Shown piece by piece: positions 1-12,776 of a DNA stretch of 64,000 bases (its first letter is position 1; the number at the start of each line of letters is the position of its first letter). The notes beneath the pieces are model-generated. The model searched no databases, was not told the origin of the DNA, and was given only the letters and a program-made list of their open reading frames with translations. Position numbers and translations under genes: made by a program. The DNA comes from Acanthornis magna (taxonomy: Eukaryota; Chordata; Aves; Passeriformes; Acanthizidae): positions 5,580,001 to 5,644,000 of the forward strand of contig JAWUZG010000159.1 of assembly GCA_036785705.1 (NCBI GenBank). The letters run 5' to 3'.

Positions 1-526
1 GTCCGGGAGCGGTCATTCCCGGTGTGGTCATTCCCGGTGTGGTCATTCCCGGTGTGGTCATTCCCGGTGCGGGTCCGGGAGCGGTCATTCCCGGCCGTGG
101 TCATTCCCGGTGTGGTCATTCCCGGTGTGGTCATTCCCGGTGCGGGTCCGGGAGCGGTCATTCCCGGCCGTGGTCATTCCCGGTGTGGTCATTCCCGGTG
201 CCGGTCCGGGAGCGGTCACTCCTGGCTGTGGTCATTCCCGGTGCGGGTCCGGGAGCGGTCACTCCTGGCTGTGGTCATTCCCGGTGCCGGTCCGGGAGCG
301 GTCACTCCTGGCCGTGGTCATTCCCGGTGTGGTCATTCCCAGTGTGGTCATTCCCGGTGTGGCCATTCCCGGTGTGGTCATTCCCGGTGTGGTCATTCCC
401 GGCCGTGGTCATTCCCGGTGTGGTCATTCCCGGTGCGGGTCCGGGAGCGGTCACTCCTGGCCGTGGTCATTCCCGGCCGTGGTCAGCCATTCCCGGTGTG
501 GTCATTCCCGGTGTGGTCATTCCCGG
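1..526. repeat. GC-rich minisatellite, about 15-bp unit, cut by window start
   Basis: The stretch is built from units close to GGTCATTCCCGGTGT, with longer interspersed variants containing GTGCGGGTCCGGGAGC and single-base changes (CATTCC to CACTCC). About 35 unit lengths fit in the visible part, and the array runs off the left edge. The last clear unit ends near 526, where the sequence passes into unique GC-rich DNA. Because 15 is a multiple of three and the unit has no stop, all three plus frames stay open and translate to VVIPG-type repeats. This is a by-product of the repeat, not evidence of a protein. Every intact unit contains CATTCC, the core of the TEAD/MCAT motif. Confidence 0.93.
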
Positions 527-3500
527 CGCTGCCCGCAGGTGGCAGCACGGGGCCGCCGCCGTGGCTGCCCAAGGGAAGCAGCTCCGAGGTGTTGGAATCG
601 CTGCCTCAGTTTCCCTCGGCTCGACCCTCCATCACTTTGGGCACACCAAAGCGATATAAAAACAGCTGTTTTTTCCCTTAGAAGGTTACTAGGTCCTAAT
701 ATCTACAAAGTGTTGTCACCCCGACCACGAGAGAGTGCACGAGTGTCTTGCTCGGAATGGGAATTTGCTCCGGGGGGGAGCGGGCACAGGCTCAGCTCGT
801 CCCTCCACGTCCATGGACTGTGACAGTTCTTCAGCCCCTCTCGTGCCTTTGCTGTGTTTGTGTTCCCTTTCGGCTCTACCTGGGCTGGGCTGCCTGCACG
901 AAGATCAGGTCAGTGCCACCAGGGCAAGGCAGGTGCAGGGAGTCTGTGCTAGGGCACCTTAGTGTATTTTATGTCGCTGATAAATCTTTTCAATGTATCA
1001 GTGAAGTTTTTGTTTGTTGATAATTTAAGCTGTGGATCTAAAAGAATCTTCAGTTAAGGAGAATTTAGGTGTTTTAACAGGCAACAGATTTGTTAGGCAA
1101 ACTTTAAAAGTCCTTTAAGGTGAGGTGAAGTGGGTGCATAGACCTTTGATATAGGAGGAGCTTTCCCATAGATTTCTTTCATACGTTCTCCAAGTTAAAT
1201 GTTGACACAACAGTGTGGAAATGGTGCACAGTCAGTGTCCACCACTAGGACTAGGACTTTTCTTGCGGTGATGTAACATTTTACCATGAGATGGTCTTTA
1301 TTCATTGTCTAAGCATTATTCTTGTGAAGTATATGAGGAAATGGTGGATTTCCAGCTGATTTCCATTTTTGTGACTGTTCCAAGAAATTTTCTTGAATTG
1401 TCATCTTAACGTTCCTGCCATCCTCTCCTTTGTATCCAAACTAGTCTCTTCCCTGTCTTTCAAATCTTTTTGCTGACTACTGAGTCTGGATCAGGAAAAC
1501 ATGTCTGCTGTCTGTCGGCACATTCCCGAGGATCTTTGCCATGATTACTTTTTTGTTAGTTACACGAATTTGGTTATTTAACAATCTCACAACTATACTG
1601 CAAAGATAGCTGACAAACAAATTAACAGATGGGAGTGTAATTGTTGTTGTTGTGAGGAAGCCTCTCTGTCTCTCAGCCGTAGCTATGCTGTCTCCATTGT
1701 ACAGATGAGTAAGATGCCACACAGAACAAAATGAATCTCTGATTTAATCCTCTTGCCTTCAGGAGCAATGAAACCCAGCGATGATACAGTATGCTCTGCT
1801 TATTACTACTTCAATCTCACTGAACCAGAAATAGAAACCTGGGGTGCTGCAGCATGTGATGATTAAGTTACATTAGCAGAAGGTGGTGAGCGCACAGGCA
1901 AGGACCCAAAGACATAGAACCAGCGCTGTTAATCACTCTCAGCGACATTAAAATGGGAATAGTAAAGCTGAAATAACATTTAGAACTTCTTAAAGGTCAG
2001 TGCTTAAGCTGATAGGAAGGCACTGTGGCAGCATGACTAACAGCCATGGGCAGGAGTGGTGTGCAGCTTCTTGGAAGGAGCAAAAGCAGAGTTTCATCTG
2101 GTGGTAATTGGAAGGTCCAAAAAGGAGACACAGACTCCATAGTCCTAAGGCCTTTCTAAAGCAGGAAGAGTGAAATGAAAAACACTTTCCTTGGATACAA
2201 ACAGAGGCCCCTTTTGCTGTGTTTCCCCCGAATGCAAGCTCACTCCATGCAGTCCCTAATGGGTGACTGAATTGTGGCTGACAGGTTATCTGTGGCTCTA
2301 GCAGTAACTTCCACTCAGTTCAATATCTAGTTTTTGTTTTGTTTAAGAAATTGAATGTGCATTTGAAAGCAATTTGCATTGATACAGTATGTCTTCAGGC
2401 AAACATCATTCCCTGTTTTAAACAGCATTTAAACTTTTAAACAGCCCAGCTATTGTTTGAAGTCAGCCGCAGAAACAGCTGGGCTCTGTCTGGCGTTAGG
2501 GGTGTGAGCGTTACAAAATGGGAAAGCATTTTTGGACAGTTTTGGTTCAATCTGTTTTCACTTTGAATTGGAACTTGACAATGAAGAATTTAATTTCATT
2601 CTCCTTTCGTAGTTGACTGACTTGCCTACCTAAATTATTTTATTTTTAGCTTTTGGGTTTTTTTTCCCCTTCAGACTGACTACCACTGGTTCTATCCCTG
2701 CCCTGTCCACGTAACAACATTTGTCGCTAATGGGATGAATGCAAAGGAGTGACACTGCTGATTGCTTTGATAAGAAAGGGCCTTGCTTTTATTGCCCACT
2801 AATTAAATAGTAGGTAGCAGCCAGGAGTGCTGTTACAATTAAGCCTTGGAACTGCCACTGTTTTTCTGGAAGAGCTGTAAGCTGAGAGAACTAACCTATC
2901 ATCCCTTTAAGGCAAAGGTGATTTTTGCTTTTGTTCCAGAAACTCATCAGCTGTTTCATTGCAAAGTGAAAGTTGTAAAACTGTTTATAGTTGGTATTTG
3001 CCAATCCCATTTTAAATGTCCTGCTGTTTGAACGGAGTTGTTTATCTCTTCATTTAGCTTTGCTGACTGTGGATTGAAATAGTTTAATTTTACCCGAGCT
3101 GTCCCCTCCAGGCCATGCCCTCGACAAAACTTTTGCAGGAGCTTTTCTTCAATAAAAATTGTGTGACAATCAATGTCATAATAGTGTTAAGGTAAGACTG
3201 TGCTCCATCTTCGCAGAGGTGTAAGTTTATAGTAAATTCCGTTAGTTCTGTGAATTCATTCTAGTGAGTTGCAAAGTGAGACAGCTCTCTCTTCTTTTGG
3301 GGCAAACTTCCAAAAAATGATGCTCAACCAACAAATCCCACCTTTTCACATTAGGCAGCACACCTGTACTTTGGATATAAAATGCTATTTTTCTGTTTTC
3401 CTCGCAGTGCCCACGAGGGATGCAGGAGTGCCCGAGGTTTGTCCTGCCAGGAGGGAGCTGCTGCTCCTGCCAGGGCTGTCCCTTCGGGTTGGCTCTGGGG

Positions 3501-4420
3501 CACTGTGGGCAGCCAGGCTGAGCTCCGGGGGGTTCCTCCCTCTCAGGAGCAGCTGATGAATGGAGACAATAAAACTGCTCTCCCCATCTGGTGATGAAGA
3601 CTGACAGCTCGTAGGGGATGAGTCAAAGGTCACTGATGAGAAGATCCATCCAGATAATTGCTGTAATTGCACCCTGAGGATGCACCAGGCAGTGACTGTT
3701 GGCAAATCTGCACTTGGCAGTGAAGTTCATCCCATGCCTTAAATCAAGAAAGTTCCTTCATGGGATAAAATGGAGATAGTTATTTGGATTTTTTTTCTCA
3801 ATCTAACCATGCTTTCTCCTGTTAGCAGGTGAATAGGACATAGCCCCATTCTGAAACAGGGAAGTAATTGTGATTTAAACATAAAATTTAGTGTTAAATC
3901 CTTTGATGAATACACAAGCTGTTGTTATTTCACAACAAATATCAATAAGCATCATGAGTGAGTATACATAATTCATAATATTTAACTTCAAAGTGCATCT
4001 TTTTCTTACATTGATTGACTCATTTTTCTTGAGTTGGTCCAATGACTTCTTTATAATTTAATACAAACAAGCTTTTTTGTTGGAGAGTGAACAGGACAAA
4101 AGCAGCAGCCCTACTACAAAATTGGCTTTTTTTCCACCCCTTCACAAGGCCCAGAAATCCAAAAGCTTCGTGGTTGTGTTGCTGAGTGAAACTAGGGAAA
4201 TAACACAATTATCAATCAGTCAGCCCTTGGCACTTAGGACTTCATTATATGAAGGATAAGAAATACTAAACAGAGGTTGTGCTCAATAAGAAGGAATTGA
4301 ACTGGCAGGAAGTAACTCAAATACAGCGATAAGGTTGTGTTTTTTTTATCTCAGACTGTTTGAATGTTGTGTATAACACACAACACTTCCTATTTTAATT
4401 GACTGCTTCTTTGCCCATAG
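527..4420. other. Noncoding, no gene recognised
   Basis: The first 300 bases are GC-rich flank of the minisatellite; the rest is base-balanced to AT-rich unique DNA. Short ORFs lie on both strands without family resemblance. A pyrimidine tract ending in CAG lies near 2655-2675, without a good donor after it. No RNA gene or mobile element was recognised by reading. Confidence 0.6.
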
Positions 4421-4541
4421 GGGAATTTTTCTTTCACCAGAGGACCAAGGGATTGGAAGCAAAGTATTTGTTTTTGGAAGAAGTTCGTTTTCTGTCAAAA
4501 CTCCACAAAGGATCGTGATTACCCAACCATTGGTGAGGAAG
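4421..4541 (+). other. Candidate internal exon, 121 nt, unrecognised
   Basis: Seen: a TTGAC branch-like site, a pyrimidine-rich stretch and a CATAG acceptor ending at 4420. A near-consensus donor AAG|GTGAGT follows at 4542. Two of the three frames are open throughout; one reads GIFLSPEDQGIGSKVFVFGR and continues for 20 more residues with no stop. No protein family is recognised. It could be an exon of a plus-strand noncoding RNA, an exon of an unlisted gene, or a chance pseudo-exon. No partner exon with matching phase was identified nearby. Confidence 0.25.
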
Positions 4542-6154
4542 GTGAGTGAGCATCCAGCATTACCTGTCCCTGTTTCTGAGCAGGGATTTCCATTCCCCTG
4601 TATCAGTTTTCTGTGGCTCCCAGGAGCTGACAGCATGAAGTAGTGCAGGGGTGACCCAGCGTGGCTCTGAACAAAGGCTGTTCCTCTCCGATGCTCTCTG
4701 CAGGCTCAGGCATGTTCCTTTAGACCCACAAAGGCAGGGGCAGAAGAACATTTTCTGGAAACTGCTTTAGTGGTTTTTAATCCGCTGTTATTTCCTCCTT
4801 CCTGCATTTTTCTGTACCGACTCCAAACAAATGTGATAGGGAAGAGTGTCTCTAAACTACACTCCAGTGTAGGCATAACAACAAAGCTTTGCTCTCCTGT
4901 TGCAATTTATGCAGTCAGGTTCCTTTTTTATTCAGTGAAATCGCTGGGATTTTCCTCACTAATACAGGCTGTGGTGTCAGAGGCATAATGGTTTTACATC
5001 ATATAACTCTCATGCAAGTATTAATTTAAACTTGTCTTTACTATTAGGAAATAAGTAGGCAGTAGCGTGGTTTTGTGCCAACACAGATTAGTACATTTAT
5101 AATTAGATTAATACAAATTGTTTATAGGTTTCAGGCTCCATTTAGTCCAGCAGAATATGCATGCAGTCTGTAAAATTGCTTTCTTTGGTGGAAATTCCTT
5201 TACAATAACAAATGTGTGGTTCAGAATAGAATTTTACACTTTTTGCATTAGTTCAATAACACAACAATAATGTGATATTGTGGTCATTTGGTTTATGCCT
5301 TTTGCCACTTATTCATCAAAACATAGAAGAGTGTTTTGTGCCTACCATAGATCTTGGTATTTATTTATGATTCATTCAGTGTCTATAATACAAATATACT
5401 CTTGAAAGTCTCCCCAAAGCTCTTGCTCGTGGGAAACTAACAGGCTTACACCAAACATATCTGTCACTACTAAAAGCTATTTGATAAGAGACTTGGGAAA
5501 AAAATCTTCTTAAAATACAGCAGAAGAGAACTGCAAAAACCAGAGTTCTTGAGTCAACTGCTGCACAGGAGCTCTGGCAGCTATTTTTGCTGGGAGTTCT
5601 TTGGGTGGAAGACAAACATGGTCAAATTAGCTAAAATGCTGGAAGTTCAGTCAAGGATACCGCCTTAAATAGTTCACCCAGAAAAGGACAAGGCTTTCTT
5701 AGGGCAGCCCCTTCAGAATTCCAATTGCAGTTACAATTTCTAATAAGTAAATATCAAATATAGTAATTTTTCTGTGAATTTGTTTTACGACAGATAATTG
5801 GAATGTTTTGAGGTCAAATTCAGTCCTCCTAGCTATGAAATACTCACTAGGAAAAATACATATCTAAGAGTAGACCTTGATTAATATTGTTGTTTTCCTA
5901 TTCTAGGTTTTAATTTTTTGCCATTCATGGCTATAGGTCACATAGCTAGAGGAAAAAAATATGGTAACAAGATGCTAAAATTTAAAGGAAAATGTGTTCA
6001 CTGTCGACCTCCTTTCACTGTGCAGTGGTTTTTACTTCTTGCCAAATATCTGCTTTTTGACCTCTCTGGGCTATGATAATATTGACCTAAAGAGCACAGG
6101 AGATTATCTTTCAATGTAGGAATCAATTCAATATTTACTCATAAATATTTTTCA
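4542..6154. other. Noncoding, AT-rich, no gene recognised
   Basis: The stretch is unique AT-rich sequence with no tandem array, recognisable element or convincing ORF. It ends where the CR1 fragment begins. Confidence 0.6.
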
Positions 6155-6800
6155 CAGAGCCATAGAATACCAGGCTGGAAAGGATCTTCTGGTCCAGCCT
6201 TTCTAGGCAAAAGCACAGCCTTGTCAGGAAGGCCCAGCATCCTGTCCTGCTGTATCTTAAAATTGTCCAGCAGAGGGGAATCCATCACTCCCCGGGGGAG
6301 ATTTTTCTGATATCCGATTTTTCTCATTGTGAAAAATTTCCCTCTTGTTTCCAAGTGGAATCTCCCCAGGAGTAACTTGTACCCATTGCCACTTGTCTTT
6401 TCCATGTGACTCTCTGTAAAGAGGGAATTTCCATCTTTGTAACCTGGAACATGCTGAGGAGGTCTCCTTAAGCCTTCTTTTCTCAAGGCTGAACAACCCC
6501 AGTTCTCTCAGCCTTTCATCATGGGGCAGATTCCCAGTTCTGTGTTCATCTTTGTGGTCCTTCTCTGGACCCTCTCCAGCCTTTCCCCAATCTCTTTTGC
6601 ATAGCAGGGACCAAAACTGGCCCCAGCATTCTGAGTGAGGCCTGAGAAGTGCTGGATTGAGTGGGATGATGATTTTGTCTCTGCTGGTGATGCTCTCATT
6701 GGTGCAGCCCAGCCTCCTGTTGGCTCTGTGCCACAGCAGCCCCCGGTCACTCACTGAGCTTTTGGCCACCAGGAGCCCCAGGTCCCTCTCCACAGAAAAT
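6155..6800 (-). mobile_element. CR1 LINE, 5'-truncated 3' end
   Basis: Read on the plus strand, this is the reverse complement of the 3' end of a CR1 non-LTR retrotransposon. It starts with a CATAGAAT block (6161-6168) corresponding to the terminal ATTCTATG of CR1. GGCTGGAAAGGATCTTCTGG follows, then landmarks such as AAGGCTGAACAACCCCAGTT, GGACCCTCTCCAGCC and GCAGCCCAGCCTCCTGTTGG. The left boundary is fairly sharp; the right one, near 6800, is where similarity to the remembered consensus fades. About 650 bp remain, covering the 3' UTR and possibly the extreme end of the reverse-transcriptase ORF. A 191-codon minus-strand open stretch crosses it but is not a CR1 protein. Severe 5' truncation is usual for CR1 in birds. 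The subfamily cannot be assigned by eye. Confidence 0.85.
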
Positions 6801-9357
6801 GTTTCCTTTGCTGGCTTATCCCTGCTCCTCAAAACTCATTTCTTGCTGCACCACCATTGCAGCCACCATCTCCACACCTGACCCTGCAGATACCCAGCCT
6901 TTCTCTCGATCATCCCCCTTCTCTCATCTCAAATCCCTTCAGCTGCCACAAAAGCTTCGTGGAAGTTCCCCAAATGCCATATGTGTGGGTGCGACCCCCC
7001 ATCTGTTAATTAGCATTTGCAGGCACAGACCAGTTTCTAATCATGTGGGTAGAGGGTGGCTGTACTCATCCCACTTCCAGGAAAGATTAATTCCCAAATG
7101 CCAGAAGTAGAAATGATGGAGTGGATCATTTGGGGTGACCCCTTTGCCTCGCTGTGGGTTTTGTGGTGGTCCCAGCAAAGGGTTAACAGGGGCTGTGCTC
7201 AGCCAGCCCCTCACTGCCTCTGCTCAAGGAACATTAATTATAGAGAGCCCGAAGGATTCAGAGCTAAAAAGCCTGAGTAGTATTTAAAACCAAGACAGTC
7301 AAATAACCGGTTGGATTTGATCTCTAATAAATTACTGTGTTCTGATGGTGAAATTCAGCAAGAGGGTGACAGTCAGATGGGGAGGTTGGCAGCAAAAGTT
7401 TTAAAAATAAATAGTCTTAAATTGCAGGAAATTACAGCAAGCAGCTCCTTGGAGTTATTTTTCTGCACGCATTGTGTGTCTGAGGAGGCAGGCAGCCTGC
7501 TGGCAGGCTTTTGACCTTTTGTGTGAGAAATAAAATATGCAGGTGCAATAGTGGGAGTGCACAACGGGGGACAGTGACTTTCAGCTGTGGATTTGAGCAC
7601 TGGGGGCCCTGCAGAGCGGCCAGGAGTGCTCCAGATTAGCTCCATTAAACTTGAGAGCAACACAGGGAGAGGCTGTGTCTGTAAAGGATTGCAGAATATG
7701 TGTATTTCCTACAAATATCCTTGTATTCCAAATCTGTAAATCAGCCAGTGGAAGGCTTGTGTTAGATGATCTTGCTGAGAACTGATCTGGTTCTCATATT
7801 GCCCTATTTATATTTCAGTCTGGAATAACTCTTAGAGCAGTTGAGTTTAGTTCAATGACGTTGTTGCAACCATGATCTAACTCCCAGTACTGTGTCTGAA
7901 TGGAAATCCATACCTGCATGGCGTGGACTTCTTCCCAGTGTAATTATATTCCAAATTCCTAAACCCATTGAGTAAATACGGCCAATTTGAAATGCAGTGA
8001 AGGTGCTGTAGATAGAAAGGTGACAGTAATGTTGGGAGTGTCACCACTGCAGCGGCTGGAGAAACAAGTCCTTTCAATTCCCCCTCTGAGGAATCCTGGA
8101 GCTCTGTGGGCAAAAGGAGCTGCTCCACTCAGATATTCAGTATTTACTGGGTCAGCGCTCATATAGACAAAACTGAAGAGTTCCAGTCATTCTGTTCTCA
8201 CCATTTAATGTTGTTGTTACTGCTCCAATGTTTGTCAGTTGTTTGGGCATGAAAAATCACCAATTTTTACTGTGGGAAAAACCCCCACACTGCCCCAAAC
8301 ACTTCCCCGTCTTTATAAATCACAGAGGAACTGACACTGAGGATTATGAATCCAAGGTTTTATCTACTGATAGATCACATTTAGAACCAATTTTTAGCTC
8401 CGTGTCCTTATCAAAATACTGCTCTAAAAAGATTTAGGGATATGTTCTTGGAAGTTTAAACAACCTACCTAGAGAAATCTGAATCTGAGTAGGTTTTACA
8501 ACTAAAACCAGTTCTAACTGTTATCTGCTGGTGGCACCATTACACCAGAGGAATTTATATCCAAGGCTTAAATGAAAAACTGCCACGGACTACACCTCTC
8601 AATCTGATTTAATGGGAATTGTTGTTTTGGGGTTTTTTAAATTTCTTCATGGTTTGGTATCGGTTAAACCAAGTCATTTTGTTGCCATGGGGCCTTTGTG
8701 GGTGACTTTTAAAGAAATGAGCTTCATAAGGAACCTAACAGTGATGTACCAGGGAAGAAAAAAAACTGCCTGGCAGTGTCACCTAAAGTAAGTGATCCTT
8801 TATGCAATCACACTTTGTTTTTTTCTCTGCATCAGAAGTAATTCCACACTGAGTTTTATTCCCCCCTTTTTTAAATTTCAGAATTCTTGACTAAATAAAT
8901 TAAAAATCCAATGTAGATCCTGTTTCATCTTTCAGATGCTGAGGATTAATCTCTGACACTTGATTTTTCTACTTTTAAGTGTATAGAAATGGGTAGGTTA
9001 ATTTTTTGTCTGTGGGGTAACCACACAGACAAACCCATTTTTTTTTTAGTTGCCAGCTAAATACAGCTTATTTTGTTTTCTTCACAAGCTTACACTTATA
9101 TTGTCCTAATCTTTCATGTAATTTCCTAGACTTTTTCATTATTGATCTATATTGATACATAACCATGTGAGCCACTCATATACCACAGAACATAGTGCAG
9201 TTTGATTTTTCCTTTGGCTTGGAGAGCTATCACTTTCAACAGTATTTTTCCACACAGGTTTCTTCTAACTTTAGCTTTTAGCTTAAAGTTATGAAGATCG
9301 AAAATTTTTAGTAGTTACCTAAATTAATCTTGGTTCTCTCTGGGAGACACAAACATT
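6801..9357. other. Noncoding, no gene recognised
   Basis: The first few hundred bases may still hold decayed CR1 sequence; the rest is unique. A short perfect inverted repeat at 9005-9033 is listed separately. No coding family or RNA gene was recognised. Confidence 0.55.
9005..9033. repeat. Perfect 10-bp inverted repeat
   Basis: TTTGTCTGTG at 9005-9014 is exactly complementary to CACAGACAAA at 9024-9033, with a 9-base spacer. The stem is too short for a microRNA precursor. It could be a chance palindrome. Confidence 0.6.
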
Positions 9358-9472
9358 TCTAATATATAATATATTTTATATGTCTATAAAATTGATTTTA
9401 TTAATTGATATGTAATATTAATACGTATATATAGTATATATTTTATGTATTATAATTATAATAATTACAATT
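9358..9472. repeat. AT-rich low-complexity tract
   Basis: The stretch is almost entirely A and T with TATA and ATTA strings and no fixed repeat unit. It is a simple-sequence region with no other signal. Confidence 0.8.
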
Positions 9473-12056
9473 CCTTGCAAGGAACTGATTGCTGCAGCCT
9501 TCCTTACTCAAAAATGGGAGAATCACATTGCATTTCAGTCCACTGTGAATGCCCTTATCCATGGCCCATGATCCTGTATGAGAGAGAAAATAATTCAGTT
9601 TAAAAATCCTCTTATAAAACCCGGTAATTTTGTTTTTCCCAATTTTAAAAAACACAAATTCCCCCCATGTGGCTCTCTCCCTCCCATGGTTAATGTTGCT
9701 TTATATCTGGGCAGAAGTAATTTGTACAAGACACATTACTTATAGGACAGTGCCTAAAAATACATCAAAAGGTCACTGCACAGCAGACAGAAGGCAGCAC
9801 TTGTTCCAGCCACTCGCACTGAGAATCACAGGTCTTTGTTAATATTAATTGTGCATATTTTAAACAGTGCCTGCTTTAAAAATTCATTGCACAAACACGC
9901 AGCGATGAGCATTTTGTGAGCCCTGGGACTGGATAACGGGGGTCAGCTCTCCACTGATGATTTTAGGCATAAATGTTTGCTGTTCTTATTGGCTTCCAGG
10001 TCTGTGAATTAGAGCCATATTGTGCATCTACTTCCAGGAAAGTGGGGTATACTTCCAAAAATACAAGAGAAATTAAGAATAGCAACAAAGATGTATAAAA
10101 TACCAAGAAGATTCAGAGCTAATGATTTGCACAAACATTCACCACGATTGTGCTTATAATAGTAACCATGTACAGAGAACATGGGAAAAACTGCTGGGAG
10201 AGCAAGGCCAGATTCCCTCGGTGCTCAGGAGAGGCTGAGCTGCCGTCAGGAGGTGGATCAGAGCCCCACAGTGCCCAGCTCCCTTCCCACAGCTCCTGGC
10301 CTGGGGTGCCTCGCTGGCTCCTGCCTCCCCCAGCCTTGGAAATGCTCTCCAAAGGCAGTGGTGGCAGCTGCTCCATGGGCTGACCTCAGGATCCACCTGG
10401 ATTCTCCCCAGGCTCATTTCTTCCTTCCACGACACTGAAAAGTTGCTCCCAATACGATGCACACACAGTCACCTCTTGTGCCATCCCTACTTGTGAGCCC
10501 AGGCAAAATCCAAAGGTGTGATTCTCTCCTCAGGTGGACACTATCCAGGAATGATGTTTTTACTAAAAACCTGGATTCTGAAACTTCATATGTGTCCAGA
10601 GAAAAGGCTGCAATGTTTGAAAGGCTCTATCAACATCAAACAAAGAAACCCTGGCACCTGGACACCATTCCCGTCAAGGCCCTCTCACTCGAGCATGCTT
10701 GGGTTGTTTTGTAATTTATCCTTAATAAGCAAATGTTGAAAAGATCTGATTCTGGCTGAGCATCAAAGGCAGTGGAGCTGTACATGGACATTGCTGTTTA
10801 TAATATGACTGTGCTGTGTGGCAATTTACAACCCAAATTTATGTTGCTATTGAGTATGGCTTTTTTTTTTTTTTTTTACAGGAGTGTGAGCGTGTTTGAA
10901 TGGTAATTATTCACACAAAGTTAGGAGCAAAAAAAGAATGCTGAAATAATGAATTGTGGTGGAAGCATCAGCATCACAAGGAAGGTGATGCTGTGTAGGT
11001 AAAGTAATTTCAGAATTTCCCCAAATGTTAAGTATATGAAGATGAACATTAATTCCCTTTTGGAAGAGAGATTGAGGTAGAACAGATGGGTTGGTTGCCA
11101 AGAAAATGGTTTGAAAGGAAGTAATGTGCACATTGACATTTCCTGCTTTTACATAATTATTTTTAAAATAACTTATGTAATTGCCTTGAGTGGAATAATT
11201 GTGTTCATTAGTGGGGTATGAAGACAAGCATTTCCAGCATCTCGGAAGGGCTGTCTTGTGCTGTACCTCTTCTGTTGCATTTGACCACCCCCAACACATG
11301 CTTCTGTTTTGTTTTTGATAAAACAAGATGCCACAACTTGAACAAAAATTGAGCAGCATTTTTTCTTGCTGTGTGTGCAACCTGTTCCACCTGGAGGGGT
11401 TAAATGTGAGTTGGACTTTGTCCACCTTCTCATGGCTGCGCACTTGGGGTGGAAAATCATGGACCTTGCCCTCCCAGGGCATGAGGTTCATCTCTTTTTC
11501 CTCTGAGCACAATTACAATTCATTGGCTCATCCTGCTCTCCTTCCCTGAGAATCAAACCCATGAAGCAGATCTTGCAGGGGAGGATGTTGGAAGGTTGAA
11601 GGCGAACGAATATTTTCCTCCCTGGCCCCTCTCAATATCTGTCCCCGCCCTGTGTGCTGGATATCCTCTCTCTGCTCCCAGATTTTCCCTGCGAGAATCC
11701 TAGTTCCCTCCCTGAGCACACCCCATCCCGAGCCTCCTGGGGCTCTGCAAACACCGCTCTGCTGCCTTATTTTCGAGTCCCATGTGAGCATATGCTGTGT
11801 GTGGAGATGCTGATGGGCGGCAGAGCGAGTTCTGTTCACAGCACAGTCACCACGAGCCCTGGCCTTGCCACTGTCTGCTCCTGGCAGGTCTTCACCCCCA
11901 CAAACTGCCCATTAATTGGTGATGATAATTTAATTATAGGCAGATCCGAGCAGGGCACCAAGGGCTCTCCGTGTCCCTGCAGCTGCCGAGGAAGATGCAG
12001 CTCGTGGTGATGCTGTGATCACCTGCCGGCACCACCGATCTGTTCCCGACGAGATC
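9473..12056. other. Noncoding, no gene recognised
   Basis: Unique sequence. A T17 run at 10861-10877 is followed by ACAG, resembling a pyrimidine tract and acceptor, but no donor pairs with it convincingly. At 11910-11940 several homeodomain-type cores (ATTAATTG, TAATTTAATTA) cluster just before the inverted repeat at 12057, so a regulatory element is possible but untested. Confidence 0.5.
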
Positions 12057-12098
12057 TTTCAGCAGCTGTCGGATGCTGATGGCTTTCAGCTGCTGAAA
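12057..12098. repeat. Perfect 12-bp inverted repeat with two E-boxes
   Basis: TTTCAGCAGCTG (12057-12068) is perfectly complementary to CAGCTGCTGAAA (12087-12098), with an 18-base spacer. Each arm contains the E-box CAGCTG. As RNA it would form a 12-bp hairpin, shorter than a typical pre-miRNA. As DNA it could be a paired bHLH binding site. Confidence 0.7.
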
Positions 12099-12776
12099 CA
12101 ACCTGTGCCCTGTGCAAACCAGGGAACTCGGCATGGAAATGGCCATAAATATTCATGTGGGGCTCGCAAAACCAAAAGTGCGAGTGTGGTTATCTGAGCT
12201 CCTGCGGGGACGGATTTTGGTGGTTTTAGAGGGTGGAATGCAGGGTGAATGTTTGAAGTAATGTTGTCCTTTTTACACCTGTGAGAAAAAACCCACTAAA
12301 GGTACTGGGATTTCAGGGGCACGTGGGCAAGAGCAGGATTTGTGTCCCTGGATGATGTAGGCAGTTCTAGATTGGGCGTTGCTGTCTGTTGTGGGTGATG
12401 CACTGAGACTTGTTCCTGAGAGAAAGGAGTTGCTGTGTTTGCTCATTCTGTTTGCATTTCTCTTCTGAACCTGCTTAGGAAGAACTCAGTTTGTCACCAG
12501 ATCTGTGCTAGATACTTAAGGAACTCAAAACCCCACAGATTGTTTTAGTTTCTAAAATAATTAATTTGAAGAATAGCAAGGTATCTTATTTGGTCAAGAG
12601 GTGATAATTTCCCACCTTTCAGTGCCCCAAAACCTCAAATCTTTGACATCAGAATAGAAACATTGTGAGTCAGTCTCTTTAGATAGGCTGCTGTACAAAT
12701 TAATTCTGTCAATGTGTCTGCATTGGATTTTTTTAAAAATTATTTTGTTTGTAATGTGTTTTTATTTTTTTTCCAG

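Noticed and set aside
1..526. CRISPR-like repeat array
   Set aside because: Units abut with no unique spacers, and the window is vertebrate DNA; it is a minisatellite.
6257..6832. 191-codon minus-strand ORF
   Set aside because: It lies over the CR1 3' end and does not resemble the CR1 ORF2 C-terminus; the DNA similarity explains the region better.
9005..9033. Inverted repeat considered as a microRNA precursor
   Set aside because: A 10-bp stem is far too short for a Drosha/Dicer substrate.
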